DNA of 64,000 nt from Arthrinium phaeospermum (GCA_006503535.1 QYRS01000009.1:1922001-1986000), one strand, 5' to 3'. Positions 48,713-61,864 are shown, numbered from the stretch's first letter. Notes: a model not told the origin generated them from the sequence alone. Program-made: numbers and translations.

Positions 48713-50039
48713 GAGAAGGAGACGAGGAAGAACTATTGCTTCCCCTGGGTTGATTTCTTGGTCTGGGTTAGTGCTCCCATGTTTGATAACGAGCCTTTAC
48801 GGAAAATGAATCTGTGAAATCCGAAGAAAGTTCATCTAAGTGATCTTGTATTGTTATTGATAACCGTCACATAAAATATCATTGTCGGCGAGTCATGCCT
48901 TCCTCAATGTCAAGATTAGCCAACCAGGGCCCGTTGATTACTACTATTAAGGAACCAGCCCTCGAGGATTGGCCAACTACATATGTTCCAATACAGGAAG
49001 GTAATGATTCAGTACAAATTTATCGCCCACAGCAACAAATGGCACACACGTGTAGGGTGGTTATAGATAGATAAACATGTTTTTCCGAGACGCCCGCTCT
49101 CTTCACACCTTTTTCTTATTAGATATGCCCTAGGTAGTGCAGTGCAGCTAGTGATACCATCAGGGAGGAGTTGTTGCCGAAGATCCTTTTCACCCAAACG
49201 CCCCTTTCGCAACCCAGCCAGCTCTTGTATAATAAGTATGTATGTCATGTCCAATCTCGTTCCCCACGAGTATCCCTGTTCTTTTGGCGGATTTTTGAGA
49301 ATATTCCCAGCCCACCGATAGATGGGCGACATTGCAACAGATAGAGATATCATACGATGCCATGACAGTGGTTTGTTTGAACAGTAAAGACAGTCGGCAG
49401 TATTGCGAACAATGGCAAAATAGGGCATGTGCAAACAGGCAAGAGACAGCGAGACGCGAAAGCCTCCAGATTGGTAACAATGGCGTGTTTAGCTACTAGT
49501 TCAAGAGAAAACAGTGGCTGCGAGAAGGGAAAAGAATATGTGATTGCTCGCCGATCTCCAGTTCTATGGGGGAATATGCTGCTTTGGAACGATAAACATG
49601 TATAATGCCTAGGTAAAGCGAAGTGATGTAAAATGACAAATAAGGGGCCCAGGCAAATGTCAGCGAGCCACTGGTCGCGGACGCAGTGTTGCTTGCTCAC
49701 GGACGCCACCCAAGTCCCGGGCCCTCCGCCGCTATGCATTCGTATGGTATCGTGGGCTTGAAACATCGCTGAAGTTTCGTATCATCGAGTATTATAGGAC
49801 GACGAGCGACAAAGCGCAAGCGTGCCCAAAATGTGGAGTACAGAGTGTATCCCAAGAAATGGAAAATAAATAAGAAATATACTGGTTGGTGAAAGGCAAG
49901 CAGAATGTCTCGTCCATATGATAGAAGGACGAGCCGTAATTTCTGTGCGTCATTACTTCGTTGCGTCGAGGTTGTTGTAGCTGCTGGGTATCGTAGTGGA
50001 TAGAGGTAACCAAAAAAAAAAACTTCAAATAGGAAACGT
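48713..50039. other. Intergenic, convergent 3' ends of SDR and NoxR genes
   Basis: These 1.3 kb contain presumed 3' UTRs of both genes. No RNA gene or repeat was recognised. Confidence 0.5.
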
Positions 50040-51857
50040 CTAAATTTCTTGAATCCAAATCTGTCATCGTCAAATTAGCATCTTGCATAGTACTGCGAGC
50101 GTTCTGATCGAAACTTACCTCCATCTTGCCAACGTCTTGTTTTTGTTTCCGTGCCAGTGACTTGGCGCTCATCATGGCGATATCCAAATCATCCTGGTCA
50201 CCCATAGTGATCATATCAGATGGATTCGATGAGTCCTCATCGCGGACCCTGATCTTGAAACGGCGGCGGAGACCAAACTTCTCGCGAATACGGTCCTGCA
50301 GATCCGCAAATTCCACGGCAGCACCGACCATGATGTATCGAACATCTTCGGAATGTACCTTGATGCGGATCTTGCGGATGTCTGGTCTCCTCGAGCCACC
50401 GCGGGAAGATCCCGACATCGAATTTGTCGGCCTTCGTTGAGGGATCATCTCAAAGTCACCCTCATCGAAGGAATCGTAGTCGCTACCCTCAGGCTCGTCA
50501 TCGTATCGGTTGTTGTTGCGGCGACGTGTTGAAGTGCTGCTTCTCGGGTCACCTCCGCCATCGTACATGTCATACACATCATCAGGGTACCCGTCGTCAT
50601 CCCGTGGCGCGCGGCTTCTGGTATCTCTCTGTGAATAACCTCGGTTCGGCGGCGACCTCGTGGCAACGGATGCTGCACGAGAAGGTGCACGCGACGGTCC
50701 TCGGCGCTCTTCCTGAGGCGAGGCCCTCGTGTAGCTGTTGTTCCTGACCGGGTCTGTGTTAACCCTGAGGGGCATCGGCTTAGGCCCATTCCTGACAGAA
50801 GCACCACGGCTCATGGGGGCTGGCTTGTCGTTCTCGGGGGGCGGAGTAGGCGGGAAGTTGGCTCCGCCACCACCTCCTCCACCACCAGGAGGGACTGGCA
50901 TCCGGCTCTGCAGGCCAGGCTTCACAAGATTTGTGGCAGCGAAGGAAATGTTGTCAGACGGGCGGTCATCCTTAACGCTGGCTTTGCCGGCGTTCTTGAT
51001 CTCAGAGCCAGCGAAACCAGTGAAGGCGTTGGCACGGTCTGAAGCAGCAACCAAACGGGCCTTGCCCAGATAATCCTTGGTCTTCAAATTCCGTACCTTT
51101 GCATCGTTAGGCCTGTAGACGACGCCAACCGGAATTGAGAACACGGTGTATCCCTATGCAAGAATTAGCATTAGTCTTCAAGGGGAGGGACAGCTTGTCC
51201 AAGGGCTGCAAACCTCTGCTTCTTCACGAATAGCCTCGTCAATGACATTGTGGTCCTCAACAACCTTCTCCTTCACGGCATACTGCAAGTCTTGCAGACC
51301 AGCGTCCTTTTGTTGCAGGTAAATGTAGCATAGACCTCGGTTGAACAGGACCTCGCAAGAGTATAGCTTGAAGAGAAGACCCAATTGAGCATAGTCAATC
51401 ATTGTGTTGCCTCGGAGGTATAATAATGTGTCGTTGAAGTTCGCCAGGGCCTCTTCGAAGTCACCTAGTAGAAAGTTTGAGACGCCTTGTTGGAAGTAAG
51501 CCACGGCGAGGTATTGATCCAGGCGAATAGCTCGTTGATAACATTCGACCTAGTCGGGTTGATTAGTAACTGTGCATTCGCGCTGAGCTATAGGAACTTC
51601 TGTTCGACTTACAGCTTTCTCGTGTTCACCCAGGGTGGCGTGGATAACACCCATGTTGAAGAGAATCTTGGAGGTATCGGCGATGCTGTCGAACTCCTTC
51701 AAAGCTTCGTCGAATTCATTGTTGTCGTAACGGCCAAGGGCCGCCACCCACGTCTCGATTTCCTGCGCAGAGTGTTAGTAAAGCTATTTCTCGCTACGGA
51801 TCGATTGACCCGTGGCAAAGAAAGTGGGCGGATGGGACAAACCTGTTTCAACGACAT
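50040..51857 (-). CDS. noxR: NoxR, p67phox-like NADPH oxidase regulator
   Basis: There are five exons: 51857-51843, 51762-51613, 51549-51214, 51153-50119 and 50060-50040, giving 518 residues. The first exon is 15 nt and the last 21 nt (ends in EIWIQEI). Residues 1 to about 165 form the tetratricopeptide repeats that bind GTP-Rac in homologues. The segment KDYLGKARLV (193-202) with AFTGFAGSE after it matches the p67phox activation domain. A Pro-rich stretch (PPGGGG..., FPPTPPPE) and a long Ser/Arg-rich disordered region follow. The PB1 domain at about 425-512 starts IRIKVHSEDVRYI and carries the acidic DEDSSNPSDMITMGDQDDLD. There is no SH3 domain, as in other fungal NoxR proteins. NoxR activates NoxA/NoxB at membranes to make superoxide in hyphal tip growth, fruiting and host penetration. 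Confidence 0.95.
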
Positions 51858-52926
51858 GGTGAAGTTGTATGTGAGGAATGCAATTCAAAAGGTTGAAGAT
51901 GCGTTTTCCTGGAGGCCGTAAAGGCAAGAAGCCGCACTGCGACTTGGTCTGCCGTTTCTGAAACCCGCCTGTCTCTGATTTCCTGAACCAAATTCTAATG
52001 CACCCAGTGGGGTCGATTGTAGTGGCGGTTAGGGGAGGGGTTCCAATGGTTGCTGGGAAATGCCCTTTTTTGAATGAATGGCCCAGCTCCCTCGCTCTAA
52101 GATTGACTAGCCTGTGTGCTCTGTGTAGCTCCCCGCTCACAGTCTTGGCTTTGCAACCTATTGGTCTTGGTCGGGTGACTCGGATTAAGGAGCAATCTAA
52201 GGCTTGCTCACGCGGGTCTCTTGGTGGTAATTATTAGTAGGCGAAAATCGAATGAGGCTCCGATGGAATCCTGATTCTTCCTTCTGTGCCTGCGTCTCGG
52301 ATTTGCTACCGTCCAAGATCGGTCCCGGATTCTTGGGTTGTTGGTGCGGATAAGCGCGCTGAACCTGTGTTGGTTGGCTGGGTCTGTTGGCGGGAGTGAT
52401 TACTTTCGTCGCTACGCTGCGCAGGTACACATGCACAACGGCCCACGAGCAAACAGCTGATATGGTGGTTGTGTCGTGGTGTAGCTCTTGTTTGCTACCT
52501 AGGCTCTGGGCGGCTAAGGGTGCTGAGAGATTCCAGTGGTGATAGGCGGATTATACAGCGGCTTCGGTCTTTCTTTTTGTCCCAAGTGTACCGGAAATGA
52601 CTGACAGAATTAGGGTAAGTCGACCGGATAGCGACTTTGCGGAGAGTTGCTACTGCTATTTCCTCGGGAAATTTAGTCAGGCTGGAGAATAGGCAAGTAG
52701 GGGGATGCAAAAGTTAAGTAGGTTGGGTGCGAGAAGGAGTGGATGGGTTCAATTCGACAGCGAAGCCAGCACGCGGTACGGGGACTTGGAGGGTGGCTGA
52801 GTCGGGGAGGATATGGGACTCGGTGGGAAAGAGGAATGCTCGAATGGCAGGTCAATGCCAAGAAGCTCCAGATGGGAAAAGAATGGTGAATTCTGGGATG
52901 CCGCTGGCGAGGGTTGCTGGGTATAT
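51858..52926 (-). promoter_or_regulatory. ATG-depleted 5' leader of noxR
   Basis: From the start codon upstream to 52926 the minus strand contains just one ATG (52432-52430), while the opposite strand has about twenty in the same 1.07 kb. This fits a long transcribed leader under selection against upstream starts. No consensus leader intron was noticed. The true transcription start is unknown. Confidence 0.55.
52412..52432 (-). other. Six-codon upstream ORF in the noxR leader
   Basis: The only ATG in the presumed leader opens six sense codons (M-C-T-C-A-A) and ends in TAG, about 555 nt before the main start. It has the same size as the one in the Con7 leader. Translation is inferred. Confidence 0.35.
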
Positions 52927-55900
52927 CATGCAGCAGTATGCACTCAACGCCTTTTGCCTGGGATCAACGGTCCGTTGTAAGTGAAGTGGGGACCGAGTTT
53001 GGAGTCGGTGGTCTTCCCTGCGGACCAAACCATCAGGATGCCTGTGCGTACGCCGCACAAGAGGAGAACAGGGGGTAAGGGGGGTTTGGTTTCTCCCCCC
53101 GATGGGCTCCAGTGTCGTGATTCTCAGGCAACCAGTAGAACCGTGTGTGCCTACAAAACATACATGCCATGCAAGCTTACGTACCTGGGGAACATTGATC
53201 AAATCTGCAGTAGCGAAAATAAGGTATAGCACTGCTGGGCACGACGGGTTGGGTATGGGATATGGCACACTTGGGGGCGTTGGTGTGGGTTGCTGCTGCT
53301 GGTGTGTGGATGGTGGATGTACCTAAGGTAAGTAGTCTTGTCTTGAGTCTTGTTTGCTGGCGCTTATGGTGACGACGGGTTTCCTACTGCAAGTGTTGAC
53401 GGAAGACGGAATCCTCCCTTCTTTCCTTTTTTCCTCTCTTACCGAGGCCAAAACATGCCAACGACGACAAGTCAGAAGGATGCGTTTTGCTATTAGTACC
53501 TGGATCTCTTCGAACTCGGAACAGCCGACGACCGATGACCGGTGGTTACCTGAAGAACTATATCGCGTGTTGTTGAGCGATCGGATACAGCCAGGTCTGG
53601 TCCAGGTCTGGAGGTAACTGGTTTCCAATCTCATCTTTGCCTAGCAGCAAGTGATGATGCCAAGTCTCTCTTGTCACAAGTATGTGCGTTTAGCAGCTAC
53701 AGCTGAATGGCTAATTGCCCAGTACCACCTGTAGCAGAAGGGGACCAGCGGGCGGCCATCTGTGGTCGAGAGCTGTCTTTACTCCAAACCATCACAGCCA
53801 CCAAAGGGGAAAAGAGCCGCCTTCAACTAGTCATTGCCAACGCGATAAACTTTCGAGGTTGGTGTGTTTGCTGTGGCCGATCGGTCCATTTCAGACGATA
53901 TGATGTAATATGTAATACCATGCTTATGTCCTGTAATTCCCATGAGGCTGCTGTCTGCTGGAATATACCGAGCGAGTCCTTTCAGATGGGCCAACGAGCG
54001 CTTCGAGCCTTCGAGTCGCCTTGCCTGGCTGGCCCTGGGGGCTGCTGCTGGCTGCTGGCTGCTAGGTGGGTGCTAGCTGCTGGGCGGCGGCAGGCAGTGC
54101 TTCAATTGCAACTCAGCAACTGACCTGGACGGCCTGCCACTTGCGCGACCTCTCCACAAAATAGCCAATGCGGGAGCGAACAGTGGCATCCCTGTAGTCT
54201 TCTGGATTCGGAACAGCTGTGGACCAGGCCCTGTCCTTTGTAAAGCAGCAAGTGTTCCAGGTGACCCAACTAGCCCTTGATTGGCTCTACGGGCTAGAAA
54301 ACGGTGTCGTGCCTCCTTGACACTAGCCGTTCCAAGGGCGCGTACCGATGCTGTCGCCCCATGTCGCGCCTGGTACAATGGCTGTCAAGAGGGTATTTTG
54401 GTAAGAAACCTGATCCTGAGCGATGCTGGCAGAGGGCTGTTGGGCATTCACCTACAGGCCATTTACACTTTTCTCATCCGGCTCTGATTTCTGGGAGTAT
54501 TATGCTTATGCTGTGTGACCGGGGAAGCTCCAGTGATGGCCTATCAATTGGTTCCCTTGCAGCGTGCCTTACTTTTTTTTTATTTTAGCAGCATTGCCAA
54601 GCTCCGGAAATCCTGAATCCCATTGGCCCCTTTTGTGACCTGGCCAGAGACCTGACTTGGAAGTCTGTCATCGAATAGATACGCGCTCAAAACCCCCCCA
54701 ATAGGCGGTGTTGCCAATATTCCATCACCACGTAAGGAATCGGTGGTCAAGTAGGTCGTTCACGTGCATCTTGATCGCCTACCTAAAAATCACCTACATA
54801 AGCTAATGTATAGAACGAGGTAGACATGGCACATGCTCGTGCTTGCAGTAACCTAGGCCCAGAGCTTCTAGCAGGCAGGTAAGGATGTAGCTACTGTAAC
54901 CGGCAATGGCTTCTGATACACAGGACGCCGCTACATCGATGGGCCAGGTCCCATCGAGACCCATTCAGTAGAGATTTCAGCTGCCAGCTCCACCAGGGCA
55001 CGTATCCCAGGGCCACAGAAAGTTGGATGCCGAGTCCCGTCCAGCCTGCCGAAACATTGCTTGGGATGTGCAACCGAGCTTTAAGCTGTTTCCTGTGCAG
55101 CAACCCTATTTCCGTTCCACCAGTACATCCATACTCTAAGCGAGTAATAGGCATGTGCCAACAGTAGAAGGTGGACATCTACGTGACTCGCTGATGTAAG
55201 ATATAGATAGACTCAGGCACACATGTACGGTATCCCTATCCCTGATTGACCCTGTTGCTTGGTGTGAACCTCGCTCGAAGCAGCCAGGAGCCCTTGCATA
55301 AGTCGACAATGCATTGTCGACTGTCTTGCGTGGGCAAAAGCCGATGCTCTGGCACGCCTGGGACGTGACCCGACTCTATTCCACTTGTGGCGAGAATGAC
55401 CTGTCAAAGCCCGTGAAACGAAGTATAGATTTAATGATTTGCAAGGGCGATGCCTGCATAAGACGCAATGCTATGGCATACTACGAACACATGCCCAGGA
55501 CGCGGGTTAGCTAATCCATCGTGACTGTACACTGGGACTGGGGCCGTATGGAAAGCTGGAGATGCCTCTCCAGACTACCAGAACAATGTGTCGGTTAAAG
55601 CTGCAATATATTCATTGACAATAGTCGTGGACCACGATGAGCCGCAAAGTTTCCAATGCTACAGTATACAGCCTCGCTCGCCTCGTATAATGATATAGTG
55701 CTTGCATTTCTAGAAGGATTAAGTGGAGATGGTATCGCCTTTGATCCTCCCGCCCGAGATCTATCACTTTAAGTTATCCCCGAAGAACATTTGACACGTT
55801 TGATTCGTCCACATCAGGACCCAAGGTTGGCCCTGACGGCCAGGAAGGCATTGATGCAACCACCTCGGAAAAGTACAGCACTTCTTTGAACCGCCCCAGG

Positions 55901-57737
55901 CAGCCGCCGAAGAATCCTACGATGAGGTTGTACCAATAATACTCACTCAAACGGGCAGAGCCCATAAGGAAGCCCCCCTTCCCGGCAATCCTTGCGTTCT
56001 GTACAGAGTACTACCTAACATTGGCTGGATTGGGGGAGTTCGTGCTCATTGTAGGAACGACGATCAATCCTCCCGCTTGCCGCGGTGACGCTTGAAACTA
56101 CTTAACATCTACAGAAAAACACCAGTCAACTGTGCAGGCAGGCGGCAGGCCAGGGGTAGTGAGCTGCTAACGTTACACGCCTCTTGGCCTCTGCCGGTAG
56201 TGAGATTCTGCAAGACCACCGCAGGATCTCTCACGATGGCGCGACCCCGCACCAGCGTCGTCTAAAGGGGGATCTAGAGGATTTCAGGGCCTTTCTTGAT
56301 ATCAGATCTGACAGCAAACTCTTCAGACGTGAACAAATGTCAATCATGCCTCTTGCAAAACGAGCCAACTACGTGTACAGTGCCAAAGATAAGGAGAGGA
56401 TACAGCAAGTCTCGGCATCGCCCTCGTCTCATGTTTGAATCTGTCACTTGGCTTCCGAGCCGCATCCGGTTACCACTAAGTGGGGGCTCTCCGTTTTTCC
56501 CCTTGCACGGTTTCCGTACCTGATTTTCCGTACTCTTGCCCAGTTGGGGCCTTCGACGACCGTTGCTCAGCCAGCAAACCGAAGGCATGGAGCCTGCTGC
56601 TCACGGTCCTGTTCTTGGCAGTGTGTGAAAGAACGGCAGAAGATAGGCTCAGGGGATAAGCTTTAAGGACGACGACAAGGACAAGTCCTGGTCGGTGCGC
56701 CCGGCTAGCTCGCTAGGCCACTTCATTGACCGTTGTGAGGTTTAAAACTGGATAAACACTATCTGCAGATCACGTTGGAGATCGTGGGCAAAGACGCTCG
56801 AGATGTCGTTCCTCGAACATGTTTCCGATTGCAGCAGATCTCTGTGCCAGCTTGCGTCAAACCGCGCGCCTTCGCGCCCGCGGGACCAGAGGTAGTAGTG
56901 TTCTTGAATGTTTGGTTGTCACAGCCACTCCTAGACGGGCCAGATCACAGCTCCCAAGCCTCTTGGACGATTACCAGCTCCAAGAGCCATACCTTACCCA
57001 ATACTTGCATACGGGGTGAGCCGGCGGTTACCAGCCGACCGCCAGGTAGGGAATCAATCCCCTTGAACCTGGCTTGATTGCTTGCTTTGCCCAGCACTGC
57101 CGGCCGCAGTGCCTAGTGCCAAGCTTCTGTCCAGCAAGCACCCTTTAACATCCCATTTACCACATGGCAAGTGGCCTGATTCTGAGGGTGGTTCGATTCC
57201 CCGCGAGTACATCGAACCACCCGGCGGACAGAGCCAAGCTGTCGGGCCCCGAAGACGGCTGTTCGAGATATAAAGATTAAGCTTACCTCGTTCGATGCCG
57301 CTATCAGTATCAGACGATATCGGGCTACCCCTATGACCAAGTACCAACTGTCCCCTCCAGCCAACCATTAAAGGGCTCGAATTGGTCAGTTCTTACCCCG
57401 ACAATTTCCGCCAAGCTGACATGACAGGTACCGCTGCATGAGGCAGGATAACGCCCACGTTGTCGGGTGACTCAGTATCTCTTCTTCCCCGTACACCGAT
57501 GGTGCCCGACGGAACGGTCACGCTCTGCGGATGATGCAATGTTGGATATCTAGATTCGGTACTAGAGGTCGACTAACATGTGAAGGGTCCGTTACGCAAT
57601 GATAATCAGTTTGCGACTATGCCATATCCACTTGATGTGTGGTAATTTTATTCGTTCTATCCTGTTAGGGGAGTCTCATCTAACAGGGCAGCCAGACCGT
57701 ATAGCTGCTGTCGTTCGTTGGCATCTAGCACTTGTGC
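52927..57737. other. Intergenic between noxR leader and CCS1
   Basis: No gene could be supported in these 4.8 kb. Short open frames have chance-like composition. A CTG/GGC-rich patch lies at about 54030-54095. A tRNA B-box-like string near 57188 has no matching A box. The region should include the distal noxR promoter and the CCS1 3' UTR. Confidence 0.45.
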
Positions 57738-59070
57738 TCAGATCATGCCCTTTGCGACTCCGTCTACTCTCTCTTCCCAGAGAGTCTTGCCGGAGCAGGA
57801 GCAAACTTGCTTTAGGTTCTCCCACACGCCTGCACTTCTTGCAATGACACCAACGACAGTATTCTCATCGTTCTGAAGACCTTCGCTGGCATCTTGGCGA
57901 GATACCACCATGGAATGACCGATGACTTCCCAAACTTGAAAGGGGTGGTCTAGGAAGACGGCGCCTTTCCCATCTTTTCCAATCTCAAGAGATCCAAGTA
58001 GGCCCCTAGGTTGAGTGGTTCCATTACCTCCAGCCCATATAGGTCCCGTAGTTGCTGCACCGTCACTCAAGTCGCCATATGCACGGATGGTAGCGGTGTA
58101 TTTGCCCGCATCGACTCCATGTAATGTGAGATCGACCAAGGTCGTATCCGGGGACACTTGCACCATGCGCGCAAGGCCCCTAACTTCCCTCTGTTTACCG
58201 TTCTCTGGCGTCACTTCGCTTTTCCCATCCTCGTGGAATGTTTCGAGGATGCAAACGGCTGAGCCTGCAAATTTCGATGGAACGAGGAGTCTCAAGTCAG
58301 CAAACTGCAATATAGCCAATCCCAGCGAAGATCCCCAACCGTCCAGGTCCCAGGGAATACAGGAATAGGGACGCGGAAGGCATCCGAGGCAAAGCTCTTA
58401 TCCCTGAGCCAAGCTTTCTGGGGCGTGGCACGCTGTGATGGGAGAAGGAGGAATCATTCCATTGCACCTACTGTTTGGGGCACCCGATCCTCTCAATATG
58501 GCATCCCGACCTGTGGCTTCGATAGCACTCACAATGGCAGATGGAGCAGCTGCGGTTTGAGAAGTGTAGATTAGCGACTGATTAAGAATCCTGCCTCCGC
58601 AAGTACGTGGCTGTCATCCGAACGAGGGCGAGAGCGCGGGTGGTATGTGCGATGGTGATCGGTGACATCAGCGATGGGTGGATGAAAGGGCGATCTTACC
58701 AGTCCCTTCAACAGTTACTAGCTGATCCTTGAGGTCTGCATCAACTTTCGTAACTCCGTCGAGGCTGTACAACGAGTCTGAAACGGCCTTGATGCAGTGG
58801 TCACATGTCATGTGGACGTTGAAGAGGGTCTGAACGTTTCGAGTTTCATCAGCTTTAAGCACACGCTACAGCCTGAACGCCGAACATTCGGTCTTCTCAC
58901 TCTCATTCTCCCTGATGCGTATGGATTCTAGAGGTCTTCTTCCGATTTGTTTGCTGCGGCAGCAAACAAGTTGAAGCCTAAATCCGGGACGGAGCTATTT
59001 GAACAGAATGAGATGTGGTGAGTATACGCACCTGGAAAGGCGCCTTCACTTTCTGGTTGGCGGCGGTCAT
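57738..59070 (-). CDS. CCS1: Copper chaperone for Cu/Zn superoxide dismutase
   Basis: There are four exons: 59070-59032, 58829-58700, 58549-58472 and 58264-57738, giving 257 residues. Introns are 202, 150 and 207 nt. Domain I (about 1-80) is an Atx1-like fold with the copper-binding motif MTCDHC (20-25). Domain II is SOD-like, with GLARMVQVSPDTTLVDLTL and GNGTTQPRGLLGSLEI, and without the full set of SOD1 metal ligands. Domain III near the end has the CxC motif in CSCSG, which transfers Cu(I) and forms the intramolecular disulfide in SOD1. The length matches yeast Ccs1 (249). It works in cytosol and mitochondrial intermembrane space. It is divergent from the mitochondrial uL13 gene across about 840 bp. 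Confidence 0.94.
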
Positions 59071-59913
59071 TTTGAGATTGGGTTGCTGTGATTGGCGGGG
59101 TACCGCGGGCGGGTTTGGCGGATTAAAGCGTTGATAATTGTATTCCCGGTGGACGTTGTGAAAATACGATGCAGTGAAGAAGACAAAAGACGCGGAACCG
59201 GTCGTGATAGCTACGGAACGGAAAGTGATTTTGCGGAGATATGGATGTTTGATGAGCATTGGCATGTCACTGGACAGTAGAAGGAAACCGAGCTCAGTAG
59301 AAACAGCGACTCCGAATAAGTATCACGATTTACCTGGGGCCAAATCGACGAAGCCGGATTGGCTCCCGCAACTGACTAATAAAACTGCTTTGAAATCAGG
59401 AGCGTATTCTTCTCCGCCTCATCTAACAATGAATGCAATTCGATCAACGTCAAGAGGCTTGATACAGAGATTCATCAAGTAGGCAAACAAGGATGGCAGA
59501 CTCATCAGATAGATGGGCTTCGAGCTGCGGTTGAAGGCATCGCATCGCATTGATCAATGGAAATGTTGCTGGGCGCATTTGAGGAAGTCACATTGATCAA
59601 ATCCTCATACACAGCCAACCTGTTACAAGTGACTTTTGGCTTTACAGAAGCATTGAAGCCCGGAGGCGGAGCCCACTTGTACCCGACTGGCCGACTTGAG
59701 TCCAATTGACGCACGTGATCTGTACCGAACATCGAAATTTTGATTGGAGCTGGTAGGCATGCTGGGCTAAGGGTCCGATATCACGACAAACCGATACCTA
59801 TTCGACGGCTTTGACGCGAGATTGCCAAGATCCCTCAATTGGCAATTCCTCAGCATCTATAGCATTGGCAAAGCTAGACTGAGCGAGGGGGAAGCTCCCT
59901 CAGACCAACAATC
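59071..59913. promoter_or_regulatory. Divergent promoter region CCS1 / MRPL23
   Basis: These 843 bp separate the two starts. No conserved element was identified with confidence, and no extra gene was seen. ATGs occur normally on the plus strand here, in contrast to the Con7 leader. Confidence 0.5.
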
Positions 59914-60552
59914 ATGTCGCAAACAATCGGGCTGGTGAGTGCCTACCCTCTCCGAACCCCACGCATATGGTTTACCTCATGGCTCTTCTTCGGGTGGTTG
60001 CAATTCCGATACTAATGGGCGGCAATCGAACAGACCAAGCTCTCCTACTCTCGCGTCTGGCACCATGTCTCCGCCTCGGCACCGCACCCAACCCTGTCGA
60101 CACAGCCGGGCGTGACGCCGCCCGCCCTGGGCCGGCTGGCCTCGCGCATCGCGACCATCCTGATGGGCAAGCACAAGCCGACGTGGGACCCCTCGACGGA
60201 CTGCGGCGACTACGTGGTGGTGACGGACTGCGCGGCGTTGCACGTCACGGGCCGAAAAAAGTACCAGAAGACGTACTACCGGCACTCGACGAAGCCCGGT
60301 AGCCTCAAGAGCGTCACCATGGACGTGCTCATGGCCAAGTACGGCGGCTCCGAGGTCCTCCGCAAGGCCGTCAGCGGCATGCTCCCCAAGAACCGGCTCC
60401 GCGACAAGCGCCTCGCCCGCCTCAAGGCCTTCGAGGGCTCCGCGCACCCCTACAAGAGCAACATTGTGCGCTTCGGCGGCGTGCCTGTCGGCCAGGAGGG
60501 CTGGCAGGAGGTGGCCAAGGCGATTCGGGAGACGGATACCCAGCGGTTATGA
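59914..60552 (+). CDS. MRPL23: Mitochondrial large-subunit ribosomal protein uL13m
   Basis: Two exons, 59914-59934 (21 nt, seven codons) and 60034-60552, give 179 residues with a 99-nt intron. The L13 core is clear: GRLASRIATILMGKHKPTWD, then GDYVVVTDCAALHVTGRKK, the YYRHSTKPGSLK turn and the signature segment VSGMLPKNRLRDKRLARLK. The tail is YGGSE-distal and short. Yeast MRPL23 is 163 residues. The N-terminus (MSQTIGLTKLSYSRVWHHVSAS) is basic and hydroxylated and can act as a mitochondrial presequence. The product belongs to the 54S subunit of the mitoribosome. GC-rich third positions set exon 2 off from the surrounding DNA. Confidence 0.95.
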
Positions 60553-61864
60553 GGAACGGAAATTCCTGGAAGGGGATGATGATGAATAAAAGAGGTTGAT
60601 GGGAGGAGGGTTCCGGGGAAATCACAGCGGGAACCTCCTGTGCCTCGAGCTATGTGAAGAGTCAAGGCTGGGTCCCGATAAGAGACGACCTGGCTTGTAC
60701 ATGTATACTGTATATTCATGAGCTTTTACGCAGCATGGCTGCTGCAAAAGACATCACTCGAGAGCTTGTAACAACAAAAAGTAACGACCAAATCCATCCT
60801 GCTTGTGCAAGCTGTCATACTTCGCAGAGAGTATGAGATTTGTCCTTGAAGGAGTGCCCACTACTTACACGGTGCCTTTGAGGCCGACTGATGCACGTAA
60901 TAACATGCCATGCTGTGAATGTCACTGAGCTCATGTCTCTTTAGCTGGCCGTCATTGCCACGATCCCTCTTGGTTATTCAGGATCTACATGTTTTTTTAT
61001 TAGAAATCTAATGTCACATGTTCAGATTGGCTGTGACATATCACTGCGGACTGATACCGAAACATGCTCGGCCGTCTATATCTGCAAAGAGATATATTTG
61101 CAGAGCTATCCAGAAGTTCGGCAGTTCGCTACGAGCCAGAGCTCATTTTTTGTTGCCGTTGTTTATGCGGCCTGGCAACTGATATGCCCTTACTACCGCA
61201 TGTGATGATTCAACTTTCCAGGTACTGGGGAAAAGACTCCTTGATTCGACCAATGACACTCGATTCGCATCACCATGGCACCAAAATGCAGCCTACATGA
61301 TGTGCTTCATTCAGTAGGGTGTAGGGGTAGATCACTACCTAGCCTGTGACTTTGGTGTCCGGTCTGTGGAATCACACTCGTTTGACTTTAGGGATGGTGC
61401 GCATTGCTGGGCTGGTCCTGTACTAGATAGGCCATATGCCACATCGTCACAGGTCTCAATATCTTCCACTGGCAGGGGCAGCTTCTCGGCAGTGGTTATA
61501 GATTTGACATACCCCCGTCATGCTTTCTACTGTGGTTTCCTGCCGCCAGATGAGGTTCAGCCTTGTGTCGAATGACAGACTAGATTCATGCAATATGCCC
61601 GCTTAGGGGCTGCCCCTGAGATGCACTAACAGCAGATTGTCACTTTTTATTCGTTGGAGACGGCAACGCTCTTGCATTCACTTTAACTACATAACAATCT
61701 ATTGAAGTTATCTGAGGGGCTGATAGTTATCTCAGACTTGAGGCATAAATTCGTAAACTCCCAGTGGATATATCTGACCTATCCGATCATCGCCTTACAC
61801 CTAGCACTGTCCTAGCAAGGTCGCGAAGCAGGTCATCCTGACTGGGAAAATGGGTTTGCAAGTC
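60553..61864. other. Intergenic, convergent 3' ends of MRPL23 and uricase genes
   Basis: These 1.3 kb contain presumed 3' UTRs. No structural RNA, repeat or gene was recognised. Confidence 0.5.

Noticed and set aside
54073..54378. 101-codon open frame on the minus strand with basic composition
   Set aside because: Part of it is a translated CTG/GCC-rich low-complexity patch; no similarity recognised.
56184..56438. 84-codon open frame with a charged, helical-looking sequence
   Set aside because: No family recognised, no flanking exons that extend it, and no conserved start context. Could be a relic but cannot be supported.
57163..57200. GGTTCGATTCC, a perfect tRNA B-box string, with TGGCAAGTGG upstream
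   Set aside because: The two strings are only about 25 nt apart, too close for a tRNA, and no cloverleaf could be drawn.
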